Below are positions 1-4,762 of a DNA stretch of 5,158 bases, one piece after another; positions within the stretch are counted from its first letter, which is position 1; every line of letters starts with the position of its first letter. A program made the translations under genes and the position numbers. The notes below the pieces were generated by a model, which worked only from the letters and a program-made list of their open reading frames with translations, made no database searches and had not been told where the DNA came from. The stretch is from Candidatus Woesearchaeota archaeon (GTDB lineage: Archaea; Nanobdellota; Nanobdellia; Woesearchaeales; JACQSR01), in contig JAHFLI010000094.1 of assembly GCA_023255615.1 (NCBI GenBank), forward strand, positions 1-5,158, in the 5' to 3' direction.

Positions 1-230
1 CGAAGACAGAAGAATTGCCTGTCATTGTAAATGATGGAACAACAGTCACGAAACGAACATATAATGGATGTTCAAATGGTGTTGAAATTAATTATTATCT
101 GGTCGATGGGATGGGACATACGTGGCCACCACTTGCAGAACGATTCCCGCGAATTTCCGGCCAAAATTCTCAGAACATCGATGCGACCAATGTTATTTGG
201 AATTTCTTTAAGCTGCATCCAAAACAATAG
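1..230 (+). CDS. LpqC-type esterase / PHB depolymerase-like protein, C-terminal fragment
   Basis: This is the last 75 codons of a gene that starts outside the window; the frame is open through the left edge (first full codon at 3), so the TTG at 15 is not a start. The visible part matches the end of alpha/beta-hydrolase esterases of the LpqC / poly(3-hydroxybutyrate) depolymerase group (COG3509). It has a TYNGCSNG segment, then DGMGHTWPP, whose His (about 108-110) is the expected catalytic-triad histidine, and finally IDATNVIWNFFKLHP, the conserved last helix with the Asp-Ala and Phe-Phe signature. Members are usually exported enzymes of about 300 residues that hydrolyse ester bonds in polymers or feruloylated sugars; the substrate cannot be told from this fragment. 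The nucleophile Ser and acid Asp lie outside the window. The stop is followed directly by T-rich DNA, and the next gene has its own promoter, so it is probably not part of the copper operon. Assignment rests on motif memory. Confidence 0.8.
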   Translation, partial: KTEELPVIVNDGTTVTKRTYNGCSNGVEINYYLVDGMGHTWPPLAERFPRISGQNSQNIDATNVIWNFFKLHPKQ

Positions 231-250
231 TTTTGTTTTCTTTTTTTCTC
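231..250 (+). terminator. T-rich archaeal-type terminator after the esterase gene
   Basis: Right after the TAG stop (228-230) the + strand runs TTTTG-TTTTC-TTTTTTT, with no stem-loop before it. Archaeal RNA polymerase can terminate at T-tracts alone. The TATA box of the next gene begins about 10 bases further on, so a transcript boundary here is sensible. It is not experimentally supported. Confidence 0.5.
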
Positions 251-254
251 AACA

Positions 255-290
255 CAAATCTTTATATAGTTAATATGATTCTAGGTTCAT
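255..290 (+). promoter_or_regulatory. archaeal TATA-box promoter for the wHTH regulator (leaderless start)
   Basis: TTTATATA lies at 261-268, preceded by an A-rich stretch (ACAAATC, 254-260) that could serve as the BRE. The TATA centre is about 26 bases upstream of the ATG at 291, which would put the transcription start at or just before the start codon. No Shine-Dalgarno motif lies before 291, in keeping with a leaderless mRNA. Spacing and sequence match the standard archaeal promoter; the exact start site is inferred. Confidence 0.7.
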
Positions 291-292
291 AT
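273..292. promoter_or_regulatory. candidate operator: 20-bp dyad between TATA box and start codon
   Basis: The sequence ATATGA-TT-CTAG-GT-TCATAT is an imperfect palindrome: both 6-base outer arms pair perfectly around a CTAG core, with 16 of 20 positions paired. A second, overlapping short palindrome CATAT-G-ATATG covers 288-298, and one more CATAT occurs at 304-308. The dyad sits just downstream of the TATA box and covers the predicted transcription start, where a bound dimer would block RNA polymerase. The gene directly downstream encodes an ArsR-like protein, and dimers of that family bind such dyads, so autorepression is the likely role. AT-rich DNA yields chance palindromes, so confidence is moderate. 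Confidence 0.5.
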
Positions 293-614
293 GATATGTA
301 ATTCATATAAAAGTTTTTTCAAAATCCTTGCAGATGATTGTAAATTAAATATTATCAACATCCTCAGCAAAGGACCATCAACGGTTGGAGAATTAAGTCA
401 GAGATTACATTATGAGCAGAGCAGAGTAAGTCATGCATTGATATCATTAAAGGAATTTGGATTCGTCATAAACAAGCGAAATGGAAAAACGCAGGAATAC
501 CAGCTCGAGCCGAAAATCATGATACCGTTATTGAGACTCATTGATGAGCACGTCGATAAATATCATCGATCAAAATGTACTTGTAAAGGAGTACGATGGA
601 GAGAAATGAAATGA
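291..614 (+). CDS. ArsR-like winged-helix transcriptional regulator, probable metal sensor
   Basis: A 107-residue protein with the layout of a single-domain ArsR/SmtB repressor. The first helix reads FKILADDCKLNIINIL (about 10-25), equivalent to the family's LADPTRLRIL. The helix-turn-helix is at about 31-57 (TVGELSQRL, then EQSRVSHALISLKEFG as recognition helix), followed by a wing with KRNGKTQEYQL (62-72) and a C-terminal helix. The usual metal motif ELCVCDL of helix 3 is absent (here STVGELSQRL). Instead there is Cys17 in the first helix and Cys96-Thr-Cys98 near the C-terminus, with His87 and His92 close by and Cys3 at the N-terminus; these could form a thiolate metal site across the dimer. 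It lies just before a copper exporter operon and has a dyad over its own promoter, so copper- or thiophilic-metal-responsive repression is a reasonable inference. The metal itself is not shown. The start is set by the TATA box spacing. Confidence 0.85.
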   Translation: MICNSYKSFFKILADDCKLNIINILSKGPSTVGELSQRLHYEQSRVSHALISLKEFGFVINKRNGKTQEYQLEPKIMIPLLRLIDEHVDKYHRSKCTCKGVRWREMK

Positions 615-625
615 TGGAGGGAAAA

Positions 626-658
626 ATGGGAAAGAACAAAGGAAAAGGATGTTGTTAA
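626..658 (+). CDS. possible micro-ORF ending in Cys-Cys (10 codons, or 15 from ATG 611)
   Basis: A very short frame encodes MGKNKGKGCC and stops at TAA 656-658. The ATG at 626 has a good ribosome binding site, GGAGGG (616-621), 4 to 5 bases upstream. The same frame can also begin at ATG 611, which overlaps the regulator's stop codon as ATGA and would give 15 residues. The peptide is basic, glycine-rich and ends in a Cys pair, which could bind Cu(I), and it lies between a metal regulator and a copper exporter operon. It could be a translated leader or metal-sensing peptide, a tiny metal-binding peptide, or a chance frame in purine-rich DNA. The region carries an approximate direct repeat (GATGGAG-A-GAAATG at 595-608 and GATGGAG-G-GAAAAATG at 613-628), so part of the ribosome binding site may derive from duplication. 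Only conservation could settle this. Confidence 0.25.
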   Translation: MGKNKGKGCC

Positions 659-703
659 AAACTACTTTATTTTTTTTAATTTTAGGAAAAAAGTAAATAT
701 AAC
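659..703 (+). promoter_or_regulatory. T8 tract and weak second promoter before the copper operon
   Basis: After the micro-ORF the sequence runs CTTTA-TTTTTTTT-AATTTT (665-683). A T8 tract (670-677) of this kind can end archaeal transcription, which would separate the regulator transcript from the operon. The same stretch contains TATA-like octamers (TTTATTTT at 667-674, TTTTTTAA at 672-679) at about the right distance from the ATG at 704 for a leaderless or near-leaderless start. No Shine-Dalgarno motif lies just before 704. The 273-292 dyad is not repeated here. Terminator, promoter and read-through control remain open. Confidence 0.4.
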
Positions 704-1123
704 ATGAAAAACGAAACTACAAAAATCGTTGAAGCAACAGGAACGATTTCAGGAGCTGCAAGCATCCTTGGATCGTGGCAGGTCTGCCATAATATCTGTC
801 TTGGACTTATTGCTTTATTGAGTGTCATTGGAATTACCATTACTGGAATGCCTTTGTTTTTCTTAACAAAGGTAGCAGTTCCTATTTGGATTATTGCCGT
901 TCTTTTGCTGGGTGTTACTCTATATTTTTACATCATGAGAAAATGTATTTCCAAAGCTCTTATTCTGTTGAATAGTGGTCTTCTTATTGCAGGCATTCCT
1001 TTTCAGCCCGTCCAAATATATATCCTCTTTTTCTGGGTGGTCGGAGGAGTAATTGCTCTGACTGGAATCATCTTATTCATATCAGAGAAAATCCACAAAA
1101 ACAGGTGTGAACATGAAAACTGA
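704..1123 (+). CDS. four-helix membrane protein with a CHxxC motif, unknown function
   Basis: A 139-residue hydrophobic protein with four likely membrane helices at about 26-48, 54-77, 82-99 and 104-127, and short polar ends. The first helix opens with Gly-Ser-Trp-Gln-Val-Cys28-His29-Asn-Ile-Cys32, a Cys-His-x-x-Cys group at or just inside the membrane. Cys81 follows the second helix, and Cys135 with His131 and His137 lies in the polar tail. Small membrane proteins with Cys pairs in the first helix occur in heavy-metal uptake systems (the MerT/MerC/MerF type), so metal or thiol handling is possible, but I do not recognise this as one of those families. It is the first gene of the copA block, and its last 11 bases overlap the next gene, so translation is probably coupled. 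The ATG at 704 is the first in frame and fits a leaderless start. Confidence 0.75.
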   Translation: MKNETTKIVEATGTISGAASILGSWQVCHNICLGLIALLSVIGITITGMPLFFLTKVAVPIWIIAVLLLGVTLYFYIMRKCISKALILLNSGLLIAGIPFQPVQIYILFFWVVGGVIALTGIILFISEKIHKNRCEHEN

Positions 1124-1562
1124 ACATGTTGTCCTCGGAGTTGTTGCAATTCTTGTCGTTGGATTATTAATATACACGATAACGAGTCTCATCGATGGTC
1201 CCCCATCTCAAAAGAATACCCTATCTACTCAATCACCTTCCTCAGAATATCAGAGCATTACAACAGGGACTACTGACCCCGGAAGTGTCTCTATTGAACT
1301 AACGCCGTTAGGAATGAAAGATGGAAAATTCGAAGTTCAGATTGCAGCAAATACCCATTCCGTTGATCTCAGCCAATTCGATCTCAAAAAGATTACAACA
1401 TTTACTTATGGAGCAAAAACAATTTCGCCAAGTGATGCACCAACGCTGAGCGGACATCATGCAAATGGGATTATTGTGTTTGATCTAATTGAGAAACCGA
1501 AAACATTCACCATGAATATAAAAAGAATTCCAGCGGTGGAAGATCGGGTATTCCAATGGTAA
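1113..1562 (+). CDS. membrane-anchored exported beta-domain protein, unknown function
   Basis: A 149-residue protein with an uncleaved-looking N-terminal anchor (about 5-28), a Ser/Thr/Pro/Gln-rich linker (30-57) and a C-terminal domain (58-149) of alternating beta-type sequence. The domain carries the distinctive elements NTHSVDLSQFDL (80-91), GHHANGIIVFDL (114-125) and a final EDRVFQW. I recall this THSVDLS ... GHH-x-G pattern from unannotated exported proteins, but know of no assigned function. His82, His115 and His116 are candidate metal ligands; there is no Cys. It probably faces the outside of the membrane, where CopA releases copper. The chosen start is ATG 1113, which has AGGTG (1103-1107) 5 bases upstream; the in-frame GTG at 1107 falls inside that site. 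It overlaps the preceding gene by 11 bases and ends 17 bases before the next start. Confidence 0.75.
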   Translation: MKTEHVVLGVVAILVVGLLIYTITSLIDGPPSQKNTLSTQSPSSEYQSITTGTTDPGSVSIELTPLGMKDGKFEVQIAANTHSVDLSQFDLKKITTFTYGAKTISPSDAPTLSGHHANGIIVFDLIEKPKTFTMNIKRIPAVEDRVFQW

Positions 1563-1567
1563 AAAAT

Positions 1568-1577
1568 GGAGGTAATC
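1568..1577 (+). promoter_or_regulatory. near-complete archaeal Shine-Dalgarno site before the Met-rich gene
   Basis: GGAGGTAATC differs at one base from GGAGGTGATC, the full complement of the archaeal 16S rRNA 3' end. The core GGAGGT ends 6 bases before the ATG at 1580. This decides the start over the in-frame ATG at 1556, which overlaps the previous gene and has no such site. It is the strongest ribosome binding site in the window and suggests that this gene is translated more than its operon partners. Confidence 0.8.
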
Positions 1578-1579
1578 AA

Positions 1580-2071
1580 ATGAAAACAATAAGTATATTG
1601 ATAGTATTATTGTTGATGTTCTCAACAATTGTTGCAGCAGAAGATTTTTCTGAGGCAAAACAGATTATCGATAGCAAAACGCCTTGTAATCAGCTTACCG
1701 ATCAACAGCTCGAAAAAATCGGAGATTATTACATGGAACAAATGCATCCTGGTGACCAACACACCGCGATGGAAAACATGATGGGCGGAGAAGGATCTGA
1801 TGCAGTCAAACAGGCACATATTGGGCTGGCAAAACGATTTTATTGTGGAGACCAGACAGCAACAATGGGGGGTATGATGGGCGGCGGAATGATGAACATG
1901 ATGGGGGGCAATAATTTTGGAGGAGGTATGTCGATGATGAGAGGTTATGGTATGATGGGCACGACCAATTGGGCAACGATGAGCCTAATTTGGATTCTCT
2001 TCTTTGCCATCGTGTCATTCATTTTCGGCATCATTTTTTGGTGGACATATAAGCTCATTGCAAAGAAATGA
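1580..2071 (+). CDS. exported Met/Gly-rich protein, probable extracytoplasmic copper-binding factor
   Basis: A 163-residue protein with a signal peptide (1-20, cut probably after VAA), a helical ectodomain (about 22-90), a Met/Gly-rich stretch (96-127) and a C-terminal membrane helix (133-158) followed by Lys residues. The ectodomain holds Cys36 and Cys89, positioned to form one disulphide, plus IGDYYMEQMHPGDQH (47-61), MMGGEGSD (67-74), His80 and a Tyr-Cys-Gly. The Met-rich part consists of clusters such as MGGMMGGGMMNMMGG. Methionine clusters bind Cu(I) or Ag(I) in extracytoplasmic copper proteins such as CopC/PcoC-type and Ctr proteins, so copper capture or buffering outside the membrane is a fair inference. 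I recall the MEQMHPG ... MMGGEGS element from unannotated archaeal and bacterial proteins. Its stop overlaps the copA start as ATGA, so the two are likely made together. Confidence 0.8.
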   Translation: MKTISILIVLLLMFSTIVAAEDFSEAKQIIDSKTPCNQLTDQQLEKIGDYYMEQMHPGDQHTAMENMMGGEGSDAVKQAHIGLAKRFYCGDQTATMGGMMGGGMMNMMGGNNFGGGMSMMRGYGMMGTTNWATMSLIWILFFAIVSFIFGIIFWWTYKLIAKK

Positions 2072-4503
2072 AAAAAGAAATCATTAAAATATCAGGAATG
2101 CATTGTGCATCGTGCGCAAGTAGAATAGAGAAAAGTCTATCGAAAAAAAAAGGAGTAAAAAATGCAACAGTGAATTTCGCGAGTGAGAAAGCAATGGTTG
2201 AGTATGATGAAAAGAATATTTCTCGCGAGATGCTGGAAAAAATAGTTCAAGAAGCCGGATATGAGGTTATAAAAGAAGCATCAACACAACAAAAAATTCT
2301 TTCGTTAAGGATTATCGGAATGGATAATTCCCATTGCGTGGCCACCATTGATGCCGGTTTGAAAAAATTAAAAGGAATTATTTCGCAGGAATTATCAATA
2401 AACGAAAAGGGAAAAATAACCTATAATCCTGCGCTTCTCTCTCCGGAAAAAGTTAAGGAAACGATTTCTTCTCTGGGGTATAAACCCGTAGAGATAAAAT
2501 CCGAGGATTTGGAAAAAAAAGCAAGAAAAAAAGAAATTCGTGATATTAAGACGCGACTCCTTGTTGCGTGGTTATTCTCTCTCCCTCTGCTCTTTCTTTC
2601 AATGATTGCGCCTTTTTTTGAACTTCCCCTCCCGTCATTCGTTGAATCACATGTAGTTATTATTCAACTCATTCTTGCAACTCCCGTTATGTTTGCGGGT
2701 TCGATTTTCTTTAAACGTGGCATTCTTGCCGTTGTCAAAGCCAAAACTGCGACGATGGACACTCTTGTTGCGTTAGGAACAGGAACGGCCTATGCCTATT
2801 CTCTTTTTTCAGTTATTATGATATGGACAGGAAATCATTCAACCACTCATGATTCCATCTACTTCGAAGTAGCCGCGTTACTTATTGCATTTATTCTTCT
2901 GGGAAAATACTTCGAAGCGATCACCAAAGGAAAAACATCAGAAGCCATTAAAAAGTTATTAGGGCTGCGTGCGAAAACGGCAATGGTCTTGAGAAACAAA
3001 AAAGAAATTGAAATTCCAATCGAACAAGTGGTGAAAGGAGATATTGTCGTTGTCAAGCCAGGCCAAAAAATTCCTGTGGATGGTACATTGATCGACGGTC
3101 ATTCATCTGTTGATGAAAGCATGGTCACCGGAGAACCAATTCCCGTAGAGAAGATGAAAGGATCGAAAGTAATTGGCGGAACCATCAACAAAACAGGAAC
3201 CTTTCGGTTTACCGCAACGAGCGTTGGAGAAGAAACAGTTCTCGCTCAGATAATTAGATTAGTCGAGGAAGCACAAGGATCAAAAGCACCAATCCAGCAG
3301 CTTGCAGATAAAATTTCCGCGGTATTTGTCCCTGCCGTATTAATCATTGCCATTATTGCTGCCGGAGTATGGTTGCTTGTCGGACAACCGCTTGGATTTG
3401 CGATGACGATTTTTGTTGCTGTACTTATTATAGCATGTCCATGTTCATTAGGATTAGCAACCCCGACGGCAGTTATGGTAGGGACTGGTCTGGGTGCACG
3501 AATGGGGATTTTAATTAAAAGCGCTGGAGCGTTGCAAAAAGTTCAAGAAATTACGACAGTGGTGTTCGATAAAACAGGAACAATCACAAAAGGAAAACCA
3601 GAAGTAACAGATATTATCCCTCTCAGCACCGTATCAAAAAAAGAGATATTGAGATATGCGGCAATCGCAGAAAAAAGATCAGAGCATCCTCTTGGCGAAG
3701 CAATTTTAAACGAAGCAAAGAAAGAAAAGATATTCGTTCCAGATCCAATAAAATTTTCTTCGATAACTGGAAAAGGAATTATGGTTCACTACAACCATGA
3801 AGTGGTTTCTCTCGGTAATAGAAAACTAATGGAAGAAGTCCTCAAACCAATCGAACAAAAACTCATTGTATTGGAAATTCGGGGAAAAACAGCAATGATG
3901 ATTAAAGTCAATAAAAAAATAATCGGCATTATTGCGGTAGGAGATACTCTCAACGAACATTCTAAAGAAGCTATCGAGAATCTCAAAAAGATGAATATTG
4001 AAGTCATCATGATTACCGGCGACAATACAAGAACTGGAGAAGCCATTGCGCGCCAAGTGGGCATTTCAACCATTCTTGCAGAAGTATTGCCGGAAGAAAA
4101 AGCAGATCAGATTAAAAAACTTCAGGCAAAGAAAAAACATGTTGCAATGGTTGGTGATGGTATTAACGATGCGCCGGCATTGGCACAAGCAGATATTGGC
4201 ATGGCAATTGGATCTGGCACTGATGTTGCTATCGAATCAGGAGATATTGTATTAATCAGAAATGACCTTCGTGACGTCGGGAACGCAATACAATTAAGCG
4301 CATACACGATGAAAAAGATAAAACAAAATTTGTTTTGGGCTTTTTTTTATAATGCAGTAGGAATTCCTGTTGCTGCAGGAATTTTATATCCCGTTACCGG
4401 CTGGCTTCTTTCCCCCGTGATTGCGGGAGCAGCAATGGCGTTCTCGTCGGTCAGTGTGGTAACGAACGCACTGAGTATGAAACGGTTTAAGGTGAAACAA
4501 TGA
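2068..4503 (+). CDS. copA: copper-exporting P1B-1-type ATPase CopA
   Basis: An 811-residue heavy-metal P-type ATPase that moves Cu(I) out of the cytoplasm at the cost of ATP. The first HMA domain (about 3-68) has the metal motif GMHCASC (Cys13, Cys16). A second HMA-like domain (77-142) has GMDNSHC and keeps only Cys90. Eight membrane helices follow at roughly 163-183, 194-216, 228-252, 263-285, 414-438, 442-465, 752-775 and 780-800. Catalytic landmarks are TGE 354-356 (actuator), CPC 457-459 in helix 6, DKTGT with phosphorylated Asp501, the His-Pro of the nucleotide domain at 540-541, MITGDN 648-653 and GDGINDAP 696-703. Tyr761-Asn762 and Met790 with Ser794 are the other transmembrane ligands typical of Cu(I) pumps. 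Length is normal and the frame intact. The ATG overlaps the previous stop (ATGA, 2068-2071), and the gene's own stop overlaps the next start, so translation is coupled on both sides. Cu(I) specificity follows from CPC plus YN plus MxxxS; Ag(I) is also likely. Confidence 0.97.
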   Translation: MKKEIIKISGMHCASCASRIEKSLSKKKGVKNATVNFASEKAMVEYDEKNISREMLEKIVQEAGYEVIKEASTQQKILSLRIIGMDNSHCVATIDAGLKKLKGIISQELSINEKGKITYNPALLSPEKVKETISSLGYKPVEIKSEDLEKKARKKEIRDIKTRLLVAWLFSLPLLFLSMIAPFFELPLPSFVESHVVIIQLILATPVMFAGSIFFKRGILAVVKAKTATMDTLVALGTGTAYAYSLFSVIMIWTGNHSTTHDSIYFEVAALLIAFILLGKYFEAITKGKTSEAIKKLLGLRAKTAMVLRNKKEIEIPIEQVVKGDIVVVKPGQKIPVDGTLIDGHSSVDESMVTGEPIPVEKMKGSKVIGGTINKTGTFRFTATSVGEETVLAQIIRLVEEAQGSKAPIQQLADKISAVFVPAVLIIAIIAAGVWLLVGQPLGFAMTIFVAVLIIACPCSLGLATPTAVMVGTGLGARMGILIKSAGALQKVQEITTVVFDKTGTITKGKPEVTDIIPLSTVSKKEILRYAAIAEKRSEHPLGEAILNEAKKEKIFVPDPIKFSSITGKGIMVHYNHEVVSLGNRKLMEEVLKPIEQKLIVLEIRGKTAMMIKVNKKIIGIIAVGDTLNEHSKEAIENLKKMNIEVIMITGDNTRTGEAIARQVGISTILAEVLPEEKADQIKKLQAKKKHVAMVGDGINDAPALAQADIGMAIGSGTDVAIESGDIVLIRNDLRDVGNAIQLSAYTMKKIKQNLFWAFFYNAVGIPVAAGILYPVTGWLLSPVIAGAAMAFSSVSVVTNALSMKRFKVKQ

Positions 4504-4700
4504 AACAAAACCTGGGAAAGATTGATCGAGTGTTGAGATTTGCATTGGCATTTTGGTGGCTTGGTCCTTTTGCTCCGCAATATAAAATCGCAGCGGTAAA
4601 CATCGCAATAGTTATTGTCGGATGGATCGCGCTCATCGAGAGTTTTTTTGGATGGTGTTGGCTCCATGATCTTTTCAAAGTGAATAATAAAAATCAATAA
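4500..4700 (+). CDS. small DUF2892-like membrane protein
   Basis: A 66-residue protein with two hydrophobic helices (about 11-25 and 30-50), a basic N-terminus (KQNLGKIDRVLR) and a short polar tail. The N-terminal Asn-x-Gly-x-x-Asp-Arg-x-x-Arg pattern and the final Gly-Trp-Cys53-Trp-Leu-x-x-Leu-Phe agree with the DUF2892 (YgaP-type membrane domain) pattern, in which the end is commonly Gly-Phe-Cys-Pro-Leu-Tyr. Such proteins often neighbour rhodanese or metal and sulphur stress genes, but their role is not established. The single Cys at the end of helix 2 could bind metal or persulphide. The ATG overlaps the copA stop as ATGA (4500-4503), making it the last gene of the coupled block; it may assist or modulate CopA. 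The family assignment is from pattern memory. Confidence 0.75.
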   Translation: MKQNLGKIDRVLRFALAFWWLGPFAPQYKIAAVNIAIVIVGWIALIESFFGWCWLHDLFKVNNKNQ

Positions 4701-4723
4701 AACAAATTATTGAAAAAATTCCC

Positions 4724-4762
4724 ATAAAAAGGGAAAGTGATTACTGGACGTCCACTTTCCCT
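4724..4762 (-). terminator. stem-loop plus T5 terminator of the cupredoxin-like gene
   Basis: On the - strand AGGGAAAGTG (4762-4753), a 13-base loop (4752-4740) and CACTTTCCCT (4739-4730) form a perfect 10-bp stem, followed at once by a T5 run (T from the stem end plus four more, 4730-4725 being all T) and then AT. This is a factor-independent-type terminator. The stem starts inside the last codons of the cupredoxin-like gene, and its TAA stop lies in the loop. Read from the + strand, the same hairpin is followed by TGTTGCC and lacks a T-tract, so it serves the - strand mainly. A smaller TTCCC/GGGAA pair (4719-4735) overlaps it. Confidence 0.65.

Noticed and set aside
31..273. Second forward frame across the esterase end and the promoter
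   Set aside because: It overlaps the clear LpqC-type reading frame and runs through the T-tract and TATA box; its protein shows no motif.
1107..1112. GTG at 1107 as start of the beta-domain protein
   Set aside because: It lies inside the AGGTG ribosome binding site that serves the ATG at 1113.
1556..1579. ATG at 1556 as start of the Met-rich protein
   Set aside because: It would place polar residues before the signal peptide and overlap the previous gene; the ATG at 1580 has a near-perfect ribosome binding site.
1871..1947. Met/Gly repeat as a DNA-level tandem repeat or CRISPR-like array
   Set aside because: The units vary in length and sequence and follow codon boundaries, so this is a low-complexity protein segment.
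1622..2018. Reverse-strand frames opposite the Met-rich gene
   Set aside because: They are composition shadows: Ser/Pro-rich or Cys/Phe-rich readings of the complement of Met/Gly codons, without ribosome binding sites.
2859..4307. Several reverse and shifted frames within copA
   Set aside because: They lie inside an intact P-type ATPase reading frame with every catalytic motif in order.
4347..4697. Reverse-strand frame of 116 codons across the copA end and the DUF2892-like gene
   Set aside because: It is opposite two well-supported genes and has no recognisable domain.
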